Below, in pieces: positions 16,884 to 31,436 of a stretch of 64,000 nt of DNA. The position numbers and the translations under genes were made by a program. The DNA lies in contig NZ_WRPK01000010.1 in the NCBI RefSeq assembly GCF_009755815.1, positions 62,001 through 126,000 of the forward strand, written 5' to 3'. The number at the start of each line of letters is the position of its first letter. The stretch's first letter is position 1. Source of the DNA: Flavisphingomonas formosensis (lineage in GTDB: Bacteria > Pseudomonadota > Alphaproteobacteria > Sphingomonadales > Sphingomonadaceae). The notes below the pieces were generated by a model, which saw nothing but the letters and a program-made list of their open reading frames with translations, did no database searches and was not told the DNA's origin.

Positions 16884-17975
16884 ATGACTCGCATTTCATG
16901 GTTTTCGGCTACGGCCGGGCTGACATTGCTTGCCGGCTGCGTGGCACCCGATGCCCCACCGCCCGCACGCCGTCCAGTCGCGCCGCTCCCGCCGCCGCCA
17001 CCTGTCGCGAATTGGCCGGCGACACCGCCGGCACGCCCGCCGCTTCAGCCGGGAGCCGCTCTCGCTAATCGGATCACCACGCTTGGCCGCTCCTTCAACG
17101 GACTCGTCGGCATTGCGGTCCGCGACGTGCAGACCGGGTGGACCGCTTCCTATAATGGCAGCCTGCTTTTTCCCCAGCAGAGCGTCAGCAAGCTGTGGGT
17201 CTCCATCACGGTGATGGACGCCGTCGACCGCGGACGCCTGCGGCTCGATCAGCCCGTAACCATCCGCCGCGACGATCTGACGGTATTCCATCAGCCGATC
17301 CGCGCACTCGTGGGACCGGACGGCTATACGACGACACTGGGCGCCCTCATCGAGCAGGCGATGACGCGCAGCGACAACACCGCCAACGACAAGCTGCTCT
17401 GGACGGTGGGGGGCCCGGAGGCTGTCCGGTCGATGCTGGCCCGCAACGGCATCAGCGGCGTGCGCTTCGGCCCCGGCGAACGGCTGCTGCAGAGCCAGAC
17501 CGCCGGCCTCAGCTGGAAGCAGAGCTATTCGATCGGCGATGCTTTCTTCAAGGCGCGCAACGCCCTGCCGATGAACGTGCGCGAAGCCGCGCTGCGGCGC
17601 TATCTTGCCGATCCGATCGACGGCGCCTCGCCGGAGGGCATCACGCTTGGGCTTGCCGGCCTCGCCCGAGGCAATCTGCTCTCGCCTGCCTCCTGCCGCT
17701 ATCTGCTGGGCGTGATGGAGAACAGCAAGACCGGGCCCCAGCGCATGCGCGCCGGTCTCGCGCCCGGATGGACGCTTGCCCACAAGACCGGAACCGGCCA
17801 GGAGCTGGGCGGACTTGCAACCGGGTATAACGATGTCGGCCTCGTGACCGCTCCGGACGGACGCGCCTACGCCATCGCGGTGATGATCGGCCGCACGACC
17901 CTCACCATCCCACAGCGGCAGCGCCTTATGTCGGATGTGGTGCGCGCGGTCGTCGCCGATCACGACGGCTATTGA
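16884..17975 (+). CDS. Class A beta-lactamase-type serine hydrolase, predicted lipoprotein
   Basis: 363-aa protein with a lipobox (LTLLAGC, Cys19) and a proline-rich linker, so probably anchored to a membrane in the periplasm. Class A motifs: SVSK (Ser100, Lys103), SDN (163-165) and KTG (301-303). The omega-loop reads GERLLQ (Glu199), i.e. ExxLQ in place of the usual ExxLN. About 35 extra residues (ALPMNVREAALRRYLADPIDGASP region) follow. It may hydrolyse beta-lactams or act on peptidoglycan peptides. Strong GGGAGGGGG ribosome binding site before ATG 16884. No AmpR-like regulator is adjacent. Confidence 0.85.
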   Translation: MTRISWFSATAGLTLLAGCVAPDAPPPARRPVAPLPPPPPVANWPATPPARPPLQPGAALANRITTLGRSFNGLVGIAVRDVQTGWTASYNGSLLFPQQSVSKLWVSITVMDAVDRGRLRLDQPVTIRRDDLTVFHQPIRALVGPDGYTTTLGALIEQAMTRSDNTANDKLLWTVGGPEAVRSMLARNGISGVRFGPGERLLQSQTAGLSWKQSYSIGDAFFKARNALPMNVREAALRRYLADPIDGASPEGITLGLAGLARGNLLSPASCRYLLGVMENSKTGPQRMRAGLAPGWTLAHKTGTGQELGGLATGYNDVGLVTAPDGRAYAIAVMIGRTTLTIPQRQRLMSDVVRAVVADHDGY

Positions 17976-17994
17976 GCATCGTTCGCCGATCGGA

Positions 17995-18663
17995 TCAGAT
18001 GCCGTCGAACGTCGCGAAATCGTCCAGCGGGACGCGCTCGGTCGGCACGGCGACGAGTGGATCCGCGTAGTCGGGATAGCCGAGCGCCATGCCTGCGACC
18101 AGGATCAGCGCCGGATCCAGCTTCAGCTGCGCGCGTACCGTTTCCGGCCAGCCTGCCCAGAATGCCTGCGGGCATGTGGCGAGGCCGCGTTCCACGGCGA
18201 GCAGCATGAAGCTCTGCAGGAACAGGCCGAGGTCGGTCCACTGCGCGGCACCGAGCCGACGATCCAGATGGAAGAAGAGCGCAACCGGCGCGCCGAAGAA
18301 ACACTGGTTGCGTTCGGTGAGCGCGGCCAGTGCCGCCGGATCGCCATCGGCATGACCGAGCGCAGCGTAGCGGCCGCTGCCGGCTGCCTTGCGCCGCCCG
18401 CGAAACGGCTCCCAGAGCCGCTCGGGATAGACCGGATGTTCCGGCGTCTCGCGCACGCCCTCCGCGCTGCGGCGCGCCACCTCCGCCTTGAAGCGCCGGA
18501 GCGGCTCGCCGCCCAGCACGACGATCCGCCAGGGTTGCAGATTGCCGCCCGACGGCGCGCGCGCCGCCTCGGACAGCAGTTCGCGCAGCAGATCGCCGTC
18601 GACCGGATCTGCCAGAAAAGCGCGCGTGGCGTGGCGCCGCCTGATCGCGTCGATGACGTCCAC
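17995..18663 (-). CDS. Nitroreductase family protein
   Basis: 222-aa FMN-dependent NAD(P)H oxidoreductase, usually a homodimer, reducing nitro or quinone compounds. Seen: VDVIDAIRRRHATRAF at the N-terminus, the FMN-binding ARAPSGGNLQPWRIVVL segment, and the C-terminal DLGLFLQSFMLLAVERGLATCPQAFWAGW helix region followed by VAGMALGYPD. GTG 18663 is chosen because GGAGAG lies immediately upstream and the product then starts exactly where the family does; the open frame extends 33 residues further upstream without homologous look. It ends 19 bases from the convergent beta-lactamase gene. Confidence 0.9.
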   Translation of the reverse strand: MDVIDAIRRRHATRAFLADPVDGDLLRELLSEAARAPSGGNLQPWRIVVLGGEPLRRFKAEVARRSAEGVRETPEHPVYPERLWEPFRGRRKAAGSGRYAALGHADGDPAALAALTERNQCFFGAPVALFFHLDRRLGAAQWTDLGLFLQSFMLLAVERGLATCPQAFWAGWPETVRAQLKLDPALILVAGMALGYPDYADPLVAVPTERVPLDDFATFDGI

Positions 18664-18841
18664 AGACTCTCCTTCCGACGATTTCGAAGCCGCTCCAGAT
18701 CGTAAAAGCCGCCGCGACGCAAGCGGCGAGGACCGGCGGGACGACGGCAGGATGCGCCGCACCGCACCATAGGCGCTTGCGCCGCACTGCCCCGCCGCCT
18801 AGCTCTGCAAGACCCCGTCCGCTCATCATCTCCGAAGGCCG

Positions 18842-19504
18842 ATGCGTCCTCCTTTCGCCGCTCTCCTCCTCGCCCTCCTTCCCCTTGCGGCGGCTTCGGC
18901 CGCCCCTTCCCTATCCAAGCCGACCGCCGGCTTCCCGCGGGTACGCATCGTCACCTCGGAGGGGCCGATCGTGATCGCGCTGGATACGAGGCGCGCGCCG
19001 GTGACGAGCGCGAACTTCCTGACCTATGCCGACGACGGCAGGCTGGACGGCACCACCTTCTATCGTGCCGCGCGCCGCAAGTCCGATCCCAGGCTCGGCT
19101 TCATCCAGGGCGGCATCGGCAACGACATGCGCCGCGCGCTGCCTCCGGTTCCGCTGGAGAAGACGAGCCAGACCGGCATCCTCCATCTCGATGCCACCGT
19201 CTCCATGGCACGCGGCGATCGCCCCGGCTCCGCCATGGGCAATTTCTTCATCACCGTCGGCCCGACGCCGAGCATGGACGCGCGCGGCGACTATCAAGGC
19301 TATGCCGCCTTCGCCCATGTCGTATCCGGCATGGACACCGTGCGTCGCATCCTCGCCAAGCCCTCCGGCGGAGGATCGGATGCGATGAAGGGGCAGATGA
19401 TCTTCGATCCGGTGAAGATCATCAGCGTCAAGCGGATCGACGGCGTTCCGAAGCCCAGCGGCTGGCCCAAGCCCTGGCTGATCGACATACCCCGCCGCCC
19501 ATGA
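18842..19504 (+). CDS. Peptidylprolyl isomerase (cyclophilin type), exported
   Basis: 220-aa cyclophilin that catalyses cis-trans isomerisation of prolyl bonds. An N-terminal signal (PFAALLLALLPLAAASAAP) targets it to the periplasm. The cyclophilin core has VRIVTSEGPIVIALDTRRAPVTSANFL, FYRAA, GFIQGG and SMARGDRPGSAMGNFFITVG, followed by YAAFAHVVSGMDTVRRIL. The active-site arginine is retained in FYRA. It is transcribed towards the PBP gene on the opposite strand, 18 bases away. Confidence 0.92.
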   Translation: MRPPFAALLLALLPLAAASAAPSLSKPTAGFPRVRIVTSEGPIVIALDTRRAPVTSANFLTYADDGRLDGTTFYRAARRKSDPRLGFIQGGIGNDMRRALPPVPLEKTSQTGILHLDATVSMARGDRPGSAMGNFFITVGPTPSMDARGDYQGYAAFAHVVSGMDTVRRILAKPSGGGSDAMKGQMIFDPVKIISVKRIDGVPKPSGWPKPWLIDIPRRP

Positions 19505-19522
19505 CGGCGCCGGCCGCTCCGT

Positions 19523-21574
19523 TCATTGCGGCGGAGGCGCGTCCGAAGGCGGCTCCGTCCCGGAAGGTTCGGGCGATGGCTTGTCCGTGCCGCCGTCCCG
19601 CGCCGGGCCGGCGGAGACGTGGACACCGTCGCCGTCGACATGCAGATCGACCGACATGTTGCCGAGCTGGAAATTCCCGATCCCGGCATCCTCCAATATC
19701 TTGTCGAGGCCGGTCGGATCCGTACCCACGGCCGGGCGGCTGCCCGGCAGATGCGCACCGAGCGCCGTCGCCATGAAGCTGCGCCAGATGCGCGCCGGAA
19801 CATTTCCTCCCGCAATGCCGCGCATCGGCTTGTTGTCGTCCCGCCCGACCCATACCGCGGTCACCAGCCCATCCGCGAAGCCCACGAAGATGGCGTCGCG
19901 ATTGTCCTGGGTCGTGCCGGTCTTGCCGAATACCTGCCGGTCCAGCCGCGCGGCCCGCCCGGTGCCCTGCCGGACGGTGGCGGAGAGCAGATCGCGCAGC
20001 ATCTCTATCTGATCGCCACCGAAGCCATGCTGGCGATGGCGCAGCCGATCGAACCATCCTTCCTGCACGTCCGGAAGGCCACGCGGGCGGACCGGATAGG
20101 CGTCCGCGGCGACGGCAGCATAAGCGCTGGTCAGTTCCAGCAACGTCACCCCCGACGTACCGAGCGCGATGCTGGCATCCGGGTTGAGCGGGCTCGCTAT
20201 ACCGAGATCCCGCGCCGCCTGGACGACGGCATCGGGGCCGACCTGCTGCGCGAGCCGCGCGGCCGCGACATTGCTCGATCGCGCAAAGGCCTCGCGCAGC
20301 GTGATCTTGCCGCGATAACGCCCATCGGCGTTGGACGGCGACCAGCCATCGATGGTGATCGGCTTGTCTTCTATCTCGTCGTCCGGCGTCATCCCCGCGC
20401 GCAGCGCCGCGAGATAGACGAACAGCTTGAAGGTCGATCCCGGCTGGCGCCGCGCCTGCACGGCACGGTTGAACGGGCTCGCGCCATAATCCCGGCCGCC
20501 GACCATCGCCACGACCCGGCCGTCGGTCCGCATCGCGACCAGCGCCACCTGCGCCCCCGCCGGCACGCCGCGCCGCGCCGCCGCCTCTGCCGCGCGCTGC
20601 AGCCGGTAGTCGAGCGTCGTCGGCACGGTGCGCTGCGCATAGGCGTCCTCTTCGTCCAGCGCGCGGGCCGCAGGCATTACCCAATCGGCGAAATAGCTGC
20701 CGTTCGGGAGATCCGGCAGATCGCGCAGCCGGAGGCGCACGGTCGGCACCGCGGCCGCCTGCTTCGCATCGATGAAACCGCCATCCACCATCGCCGCCAG
20801 CACCAGCGCCTCGCGTATCCGCGCGCCGGCAATGTTGCTGCTCGGCGCATATTTGGACGGCGCCTTCATCAGGCCGGCGAGCATCGCCGCCTGGCCCAGG
20901 CTCAGATCCTCGGGCGCAAGGTCGAAATAATGTCGGGCCGCCGCCCTCAAGCCGTAGACGTTGTCGCCGAAATAGGCGTTGGACAGGTAACGCGAGAGAA
21001 TGTCCTGCTTGGTGAGCCACGCCTCCATCCAGAAGGCGATCAGCACCTCACGGGCCTTGCGGCCGAAATTGCGGTTGGAATTGAGAAAGACCAGCTTGGC
21101 GAGTTGCTGGGTGATCGTGCTGCCGCCTTCCCGCACCCCGCCAGAACGCAGATTATGCCATGCCGCGCGCGCGATGCCGCGCGGATCGATGCCCCAATGG
21201 CGGTAGAAACGTCGATCCTCGATCGCGACGAAGGCGTTGCCGACATAGGCGGGCAGCCGGCGCACGTCGACCGGACGATCCATGATCGCGCCCTGCCGCG
21301 CGATCTCGCGCCCGTCCTGCGCGGTCAAAGTGATGCTGGGTGGCGCGATCGGCCGCAGCGAACGGGAGAGCGGGGCGGTCACGGCCAACCAGCCGACCAG
21401 CAGGACGAGTACCAGCAGGACGCCCGACACCACCCGCCGTATGGTCAGGTAGCGCCGCCACAAGGCGCGGCGCGGCGGCGGCGGCGGCGCAATCGCCTGC
21501 GGACCGGATTGATTTCCCCCGGTCGCGCCGATCGGACCCGTGGGCTGCTGCGGCTCAGGCGACCTGCGGAACAT
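19523..21574 (-). CDS. Class A penicillin-binding protein (transglycosylase/transpeptidase)
   Basis: 683-aa bifunctional peptidoglycan synthase. A Pro-rich cytoplasmic tail is followed by one transmembrane helix (about residues 48-68). The GT51 domain shows the catalytic AIEDRRFYRHWGID (Glu119) and GGSTITQQLAK motifs. The transpeptidase domain shows PGSTFK (Ser380, Lys383), SSN (433-435) and KTG (551-553). The C-terminal 60 residues are Pro/Ser/Asp-rich. It resembles PBP1a/PBP1c-sized enzymes with a short C-terminus. The GC-rich gene produces a long spurious ORF on the other strand. Confidence 0.93.
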   Translation of the reverse strand: MFRRSPEPQQPTGPIGATGGNQSGPQAIAPPPPPRRALWRRYLTIRRVVSGVLLVLVLLVGWLAVTAPLSRSLRPIAPPSITLTAQDGREIARQGAIMDRPVDVRRLPAYVGNAFVAIEDRRFYRHWGIDPRGIARAAWHNLRSGGVREGGSTITQQLAKLVFLNSNRNFGRKAREVLIAFWMEAWLTKQDILSRYLSNAYFGDNVYGLRAAARHYFDLAPEDLSLGQAAMLAGLMKAPSKYAPSSNIAGARIREALVLAAMVDGGFIDAKQAAAVPTVRLRLRDLPDLPNGSYFADWVMPAARALDEEDAYAQRTVPTTLDYRLQRAAEAAARRGVPAGAQVALVAMRTDGRVVAMVGGRDYGASPFNRAVQARRQPGSTFKLFVYLAALRAGMTPDDEIEDKPITIDGWSPSNADGRYRGKITLREAFARSSNVAAARLAQQVGPDAVVQAARDLGIASPLNPDASIALGTSGVTLLELTSAYAAVAADAYPVRPRGLPDVQEGWFDRLRHRQHGFGGDQIEMLRDLLSATVRQGTGRAARLDRQVFGKTGTTQDNRDAIFVGFADGLVTAVWVGRDDNKPMRGIAGGNVPARIWRSFMATALGAHLPGSRPAVGTDPTGLDKILEDAGIGNFQLGNMSVDLHVDGDGVHVSAGPARDGGTDKPSPEPSGTEPPSDAPPPQ

Positions 21575-21689
21575 CGGGCTGTATTATAGATCTATGACAC
21601 ATGGGGCCAAGCCCCTCTACTCCCGCTGCGAATGCGGCGGAAGAGCCCTTCCCGCCAGTCCGTCGAATAATCGGCAGTTCGTCCCGGGC

Positions 21690-21887
21690 CTACCAGCGCC
21701 CACCCGTAAACGGCGCGAAGGACTGTCGGTATTTGCGGGCATGCGCCTGCGCATAGGCCTCGAAGATCGCTTGGCTGTCGAGATAGGTTCCGGATGCCTG
21801 CAATTCCTGGAGCAACGCGCTGTTCATCAGGCGCTGTGCAGCCGCAAAATCCACCTCGCGGCCTTTCGAGTCGCGCACTTTCGCCAT
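21690..21887 (-). CDS. Hypothetical protein, 65 aa
   Basis: Small soluble protein, MAKVRDSKGREVDFAAAQRL at the N-terminus, mostly alpha-helical, ending in RKYRQSFAPFTGGRW. ATG 21887 is preceded by GGGAGG at good spacing; the longer open frame upstream has no comparable signal. It does not match a family I recognise. It lies in the gap between the PBP and gltB genes, on the minus strand. Confidence 0.6.
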   Translation of the reverse strand: MAKVRDSKGREVDFAAAQRLMNSALLQELQASGTYLDSQAIFEAYAQAHARKYRQSFAPFTGGRW

Positions 21888-22089
21888 TACGGCAACGTCC
21901 TCCCGCTTATCGTTTTGCGGCGCGGCATGTAGGCAATTTTTGCATAGTAGTGAACCCGAAAGCCGCAACTAAAGCACCTTTTGGCCGGCTTTGACGGCCG
22001 TGACCATGTTTCCACACTTCACTAAGGGGGGCAGACCTGTATAGGGGCGCGTTGCACAACCGGGGCCGGAAACGGCCCGCCATGGGGGG

Positions 22090-26739
<4,650 letters not shown>

Positions 26740-26760
26740 CCCGTTTCCCGGAGACTTCCA

Positions 26761-28197
26761 TTGGGCAAGGCCACAGGCTTCCTTGAGATCGAACGCCGCG
26801 ACCGTACATATGATGCAGTCGACAAGCGGCTGAAGAACTTCAACGAGTTCGTCATTCCGCTGACGAACGAGGCGATCCGCGACCAGGCGGCGCGCTGCAT
26901 GAACTGCGGAATTCCCTATTGTCACAACGGCTGTCCGGTGAACAACATCATCCCGGACTGGAACCATCTGGTCTACGAAGACCAGTGGCGCTCCGCCCTG
27001 GAAGTGCTGCATTCCACCAACAACTTCCCGGAGTTCACCGGCCGCGTCTGCCCAGCGCCCTGCGAGGCGAGTTGCACGCTGAACATCGACGACGCGCCGG
27101 TGACGATCAAATCGATCGAATGCCAGATCGTCGATCGCGGTTGGGCGGAAGGCTGGATCGTGCCGCAGCCGCCGAAGCACAAGACCGGCAAGCGGGTCGC
27201 GGTGGTGGGCTCGGGCCCGGCCGGCCTCGCCTGCGCGCAACAGCTCGCCCGTGCCGGCCATGCGGTGACCCTGTTCGAGAAGAACGACCGGGTCGGCGGA
27301 CTGCTCCGCTACGGCATTCCCGACTTCAAGATGGAAAAGCACCTCATCAATCGGCGCGCCCAGCAGATGGAAGCCGAAGGCGTCCAGTTCCGCACCGGCG
27401 TCGAGGTCGGCGTGGTGATCTCGGTCGAGAGCCTGCGCGAGAATTACGATGCGGTGGTGCTGGCCGGCGGCGCGGAAAATCCGCGCACGCTCGACATTCC
27501 GGGCTCAGAAATGTCCGGCGTCCGTCTGGCCATGGAATTCCTCACCCAGCAGAACAAGCGCAATGCCGGCGACGATGAGATGCGCGCCGCCCCCCGCGGC
27601 ACGCTGACGGCGACCGGCAAGCATGTCGTCGTGATCGGCGGCGGCGACACCGGATCGGACTGCGTCGGCACCTCCAATCGCCAGGGCGCGCTTTCGGTCA
27701 CGCAGCTCGAGATCATGCCGAAGCCGCCGATCCGCGAGGAAAAGGCGCTGTCTTGGCCGAACTGGCCACTGAAGCTGCGCTCCTCCTCGAGCCATGAGGA
27801 AGGCTGCGAGCGCGACTGGGCGGTGATGACCAAGCGCGTGCTCGGCTCCGGCGGCAAGATCGAGGCGCTGGAGTGCATCCGCGTCGAATTCGAGGGCGGC
27901 CGTCCGCGCGAGATACCGGGCAGCGAATTCACGCTGAAGGCCGATCTCGTGCTGCTCGCGATGGGCTTCCTCGGCCCACGCACTGGCGGCCTGATCGAGC
28001 AGGCGGGAGTCGCGCTGGACGAACGCGGCAATGTGAAGGCCAACGTCGTCGACTATGCGTCGAGCGAGGACGGCATCTTCGCGTGCGGCGACATGCGGCG
28101 CGGCCAGTCGCTGGTAGTCTGGGCGATCCGCGAGGGCCGCCAGTGCGCCCGTGCCGTCGACCTTCACCTCATGGGGACGACCGAGCTCCCGCGCTGA
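26761..28197 (+). CDS. gltD: Glutamate synthase (NADPH) small subunit
   Basis: 478-aa beta subunit that takes electrons from NADPH through FAD and 4Fe-4S clusters to GltB. Cysteine motifs [15 protein letters not shown] and CPAPCEASC give the N-terminal clusters; FAD binds at [14 protein letters not shown] and NADPH at [16 protein letters not shown]. The start is TTG at 26761 with GGAGA six bases upstream; the product then begins [15 protein letters not shown], the usual family start, and no ATG is suitably placed. It forms an operon with gltB. Confidence 0.97.
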   Translation: MGKATGFLEIERRDRTYDAVDKRLKNFNEFVIPLTNEAIRDQAARCMNCGIPYCHNGCPVNNIIPDWNHLVYEDQWRSALEVLHSTNNFPEFTGRVCPAPCEASCTLNIDDAPVTIKSIECQIVDRGWAEGWIVPQPPKHKTGKRVAVVGSGPAGLACAQQLARAGHAVTLFEKNDRVGGLLRYGIPDFKMEKHLINRRAQQMEAEGVQFRTGVEVGVVISVESLRENYDAVVLAGGAENPRTLDIPGSEMSGVRLAMEFLTQQNKRNAGDDEMRAAPRGTLTATGKHVVVIGGGDTGSDCVGTSNRQGALSVTQLEIMPKPPIREEKALSWPNWPLKLRSSSSHEEGCERDWAVMTKRVLGSGGKIEALECIRVEFEGGRPREIPGSEFTLKADLVLLAMGFLGPRTGGLIEQAGVALDERGNVKANVVDYASSEDGIFACGDMRRGQSLVVWAIREGRQCARAVDLHLMGTTELPR

Positions 28198-28201
28198 GCC
28201 G

Positions 28202-28603
28202 TCAGCGTGGCCTGAGATCGCGCGCAATCAGACGCAGCGCCTGGACGCGATCGTCGATTACCTTCGCCCTGCAGGCCGGGAAGGACAGCACCATCCCTTC
28301 CCGGCCGCGCTCGCCATTCGCATAGAATTTGCAGGACGCATCCTTGAAGGCGATCCATGCCCGCTGCTCGGCGAGCAGATCCCGCTTGGACTGGCCCGAC
28401 GTCAGCGCAAAAGCAGATTTCCAGGCGACGCCGAGCGCCGCTTCAGAGCGCTTCAGAAGATCCGATCCACACGAGCCCATCGCGACGTTGGTCGATGCCG
28501 TCTGCAGGCATCGGTCATAAGCAGGATCGGCATGGGCCATCGCCGCCATCCCGGACAATCCCACTGACACACCGGCCAAAGCCGCCATCATTCGCATCCA
28601 CAT
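28202..28603 (-). CDS. LprI/DUF1311 family periplasmic protein
   Basis: 133-aa exported protein. After a signal peptide (to about residue 26, MAAMAHA) four cysteines and a W-x-A-x-K-x-A-C motif (QRAWIAFKDASCKFYA) match DUF1311, the family that includes the lysozyme inhibitor LprI. The paired cysteines (DRCLQ, MGSCG, ASCKF, PACRA) probably form two disulphides. Inhibition of lysozyme is only inferred from family membership. Its stop is four bases from the gltD stop, convergent. Confidence 0.85.
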   Translation of the reverse strand: MWMRMMAALAGVSVGLSGMAAMAHADPAYDRCLQTASTNVAMGSCGSDLLKRSEAALGVAWKSAFALTSGQSKRDLLAEQRAWIAFKDASCKFYANGERGREGMVLSFPACRAKVIDDRVQALRLIARDLRPR

Positions 28604-28672
28604 GGCATCCCTCCTCGACCAGCAATGGCCGCCGCCGGGCTTTGTTCCCCTTCAAGCGATAACCCCACCGGG

Positions 28673-29083
28673 TCAATTCAGGATCAGCGCATCCGAATTG
28701 ACATGATATCCCACCAGCAACGCCTTGCCGCCGGTGATCCGGAAGGCGAAATTCTCCTGCGCCTTTCCGCGTTCATAATCGGAGGCATAGTTGAGATATA
28801 GAAAATGTCCGCTCGGCGTGAAGTTGTCGTTCCATCCCGCCGAACTGCCGGACTTGAAAGCACCCAGCTTGCGATGCACCGCGGCGAGCAACTGGTCCCA
28901 GGTGGCAGCCGTCGCGCTCCGTTTCAGATCGTCTCCGGCGGCCGCATAAAGCGCGTCGAACTGTCCGGCATCCAATTTCTTGTGGAAGTCTGTGACGCCC
29001 TGTTCCGCCAGCGGCAGATCCTTGCCGGCCGAGCAGCCGGCAAGCACGAACATTCCGGCAATCAGCATATGCTGTACCCGCAT
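28673..29083 (-). CDS. DUF4019 domain lipoprotein (paralogue 1)
   Basis: 136-aa predicted lipoprotein; lipobox FVLAGCSA places the acylated cysteine near residue 17. The body reads VTDFHKKLDAGQFDALYAAA, then a KLGAFKSG turn and NYASDYERGKAQENFAF, matching DUF4019. It shares this pattern with the lipoprotein at 34711-35169. ATG 29083 is chosen over a TTG six bases upstream because of the GGGGG ribosome binding site. Function unknown. Confidence 0.8.
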   Translation of the reverse strand: MRVQHMLIAGMFVLAGCSAGKDLPLAEQGVTDFHKKLDAGQFDALYAAAGDDLKRSATAATWDQLLAAVHRKLGAFKSGSSAGWNDNFTPSGHFLYLNYASDYERGKAQENFAFRITGGKALLVGYHVNSDALILN

Positions 29084-29223
29084 CGACAAAGCCCCCGATG
29101 CCTCTTCTCATGCACCGATAGCCCCACAGGCGCCGGCCAGCAATCGCGCCGAACATCGAATATGGTTCTATTCGCGCGCGATGGCGGTCACGGCGCCCGC
29201 TATCTGGCACCCGAGGGCGATGT

Positions 29224-31398
29224 TCAGAGATCCTTGGAGATGCCGAAGAAAAAGCCGCGGCGCGGGCCATATTCCGGTGCGCCCACTCCCACGCCGCCGC
29301 CGTCGCGTATTTCATACACATGGTCGGCGACGTTGATGACATCGGCACGCAGCTCGATGCCAGGCCCGGCAAGCCGATAGGTCGCGGAAAGGTTGAACTG
29401 CGCATAGGGATCGAGCTTGGCGCCATTGGGCACGGACCCGTCGGTGCGCAGTCCCGACCCATAGATCATCGTGCCGCCGAGCCCAAGACCCTGCAGCGCC
29501 CCGTTGCGGAACTTGTAGGTTATGCCCGCCGATGCGGTGTAGGTCTGGTCGTGGTCGAGATAGATATAATGAACGCGAATGTAGGCGAGATCGTCCGGAT
29601 CGAAACTGAACTGGCTCGAGACGATGTCCTTGCCCTGGGCCTTGGCGTAGGCGAAATTGCCGTAGATCATCCACGGCCCCTCGGAATAGCTGCCGTTCAC
29701 CTCCACGCCCTTGATGCGGCCGCGGCGATAGTTGAACGGCGTGAGGATGATGGGCGCGCCGAACTGCCCCTCGTCGATCAGATTATGCGATCGGCGATAA
29801 TAGCCGTCGACGCCGAAGGAGAAGGCGCTGCCGATCTTCTGCTGGAAGCCGAGATCGAAATAATTCTGCCGCTCGGCAAAGGGCGTGGTGTCGAGCGTGG
29901 TCGGCGCGGCCGCGCTGGTTCCGCTGAATTTCGCGACGCTGGTGGTGGCCACCAGTTCGAACGGCGCCGGCGAGAAATAGCGCGCATAACCGGCATGGAT
30001 GGTCGTCGTCGGCGTCGGCTGCCAGGAAAGGTTCGCGCGCGGGCTGAACTGATGTTCCGACCGATAGCCGTCATAGGCATCGAAACGGCCGCCGATATTC
30101 AGCGTGAGATGCGGCAGGATCTTCCATTCGTCCTGCAGATAGGCGCTGTAGGTCCATTCGGTCTTGGCGCCGTTGTCGACGATCGCGATCGGCTGGCCGG
30201 CCTGGTTGCCGTCCGTGTCCAGCGGAAATACCTGCGTCGTCGTATGGCTGGTGCCGCGATCGCGCGAGATCACGACACCGGCGCGGATCGTGTGCGCGCT
30301 GCCAAGCCGATAGGCGGCATCCACCTGGCCGCCGAAGGTGACGTCCTTCTTCACGGCATGCTGGGCAAGGCCGTTGAAGAGCAGTTCGCCGAGCACGTCC
30401 GGCTTATAGTCCAGCGCGGAATAGCGCCCGTATAGCGATGCCTGCAGGCTCAGCGGCCCGCTGTCATGCAGGAAGGAGAATTGACCGAAGCCGGTACGTT
30501 CATTCTGCCGCTCGTCCAGATCGTCGCTCAGATAATCGGTCTGGCCCCCAACCTCGTAACCCGGACCATCCTGGGCCGCATGAAGGCCCGAGGGATCGGG
30601 TATCTGGAAATTCTGGTTGGAATAGCCGCCCACGAAGGAGATGCGATCATTCTCGTCGAGAATATGGTCGACATAGCCGAACAGCTGAAGCTGCTTGGTC
30701 CGGTCATGGATCGGCGTGGACGATCCGTCGACGCTTTCGATGCCGAGCTTGTCGCGACGATAATCGCCCGAGAAGAAATAGTTGGTGGAGCCCGTCGATC
30801 CGCCATATTCGATGCTCGGCTCGATCGTGCCGTGACTGCCGCCATAGAGCGATACGGAGCCGCCATCGTGGAACAGGCCGCTCTTCGTCGTCACGTCGAT
30901 GATGCCCGCCGTGCGCAGGCCATATTGGGCCGGGAGCGCGCCGGTGAGCAGGCTGAAATGATCGATCAGCCGCGGCGACAGCGTCTGCCCGAAGACCGCA
31001 AGCCCCTCGGGCAGGATGGTCCCGTTGATGCGATATTGCAGGTTGTTGTGGTCATCGCGGACATGGAACTGGCCGAAACCGTCCTGCACCACGCCGGGAA
31101 GCTGCAGGATGATCTGGTTGAACTGCTGATTGTCGCCACCCGGAAGCGCCTGGATGGTGGCATTGTCGATCGTATAGCTCGTCGCTCCAAGCTTGGGCTG
31201 AATCGACGCACGGGCTTCGTCCAGCCGCTTGGCCGTGACCACGATGTCGCGGCGCGACTGGCCGCTGTCGGCTCCGCCGCCCGTCGCGGCGTCGGTCGTG
31301 TCGCTCACAGTCGCGGAGACGTCGGCGGCAAGGGCGGGCTGCTGCGCCGCAAGGGCCGCGAAACCCGCCAGGCTGACCGGAAGAAAAATGAACTTCAC
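29224..31398 (-). CDS. TonB-dependent receptor
   Basis: 724-aa outer-membrane active transporter. Signal peptide (AGFAALAAQQPALA), a TonB box-like RRDIVVTAKR near residue 50, a plug domain with LPGVVQDGFGQFHVRDDHNNLQYRING when read through, then a beta barrel ending GFFFGISKDL with terminal hydrophobic residue. The substrate is not evident; the barrel lacks an obvious siderophore signature. A palindrome immediately upstream and a TetR-family gene 285 bases away on the same strand suggest local regulation. Confidence 0.93.
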   Translation of the reverse strand: MKFIFLPVSLAGFAALAAQQPALAADVSATVSDTTDAATGGGADSGQSRRDIVVTAKRLDEARASIQPKLGATSYTIDNATIQALPGGDNQQFNQIILQLPGVVQDGFGQFHVRDDHNNLQYRINGTILPEGLAVFGQTLSPRLIDHFSLLTGALPAQYGLRTAGIIDVTTKSGLFHDGGSVSLYGGSHGTIEPSIEYGGSTGSTNYFFSGDYRRDKLGIESVDGSSTPIHDRTKQLQLFGYVDHILDENDRISFVGGYSNQNFQIPDPSGLHAAQDGPGYEVGGQTDYLSDDLDERQNERTGFGQFSFLHDSGPLSLQASLYGRYSALDYKPDVLGELLFNGLAQHAVKKDVTFGGQVDAAYRLGSAHTIRAGVVISRDRGTSHTTTQVFPLDTDGNQAGQPIAIVDNGAKTEWTYSAYLQDEWKILPHLTLNIGGRFDAYDGYRSEHQFSPRANLSWQPTPTTTIHAGYARYFSPAPFELVATTSVAKFSGTSAAAPTTLDTTPFAERQNYFDLGFQQKIGSAFSFGVDGYYRRSHNLIDEGQFGAPIILTPFNYRRGRIKGVEVNGSYSEGPWMIYGNFAYAKAQGKDIVSSQFSFDPDDLAYIRVHYIYLDHDQTYTASAGITYKFRNGALQGLGLGGTMIYGSGLRTDGSVPNGAKLDPYAQFNLSATYRLAGPGIELRADVINVADHVYEIRDGGGVGVGAPEYGPRRGFFFGISKDL

Positions 31399-31416
31399 GC
31401 AATGCTCCCTGAATTA

Positions 31417-31436
31417 TGAGATAGAATATCATCTCA
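31417..31436. promoter_or_regulatory. Candidate operator upstream of TonB receptor gene
   Basis: Inverted repeat TGAGAT-N8-ATCTCA, starting 19 bases upstream of the receptor ATG in an AT-rich leader. A second small palindrome ATGTAACAT is at 31454-31462. The site could bind the neighbouring TetR protein or a metal regulator such as Fur; neither is proven. The rest of the 285-base gap (31399-31683) holds no gene. Confidence 0.4.

Noticed and set aside
19526-21589. 687-aa open frame on the plus strand across the PBP gene
   Set aside because: The minus-strand frame has all PBP motifs; the plus frame is Arg/His-rich with no domain.
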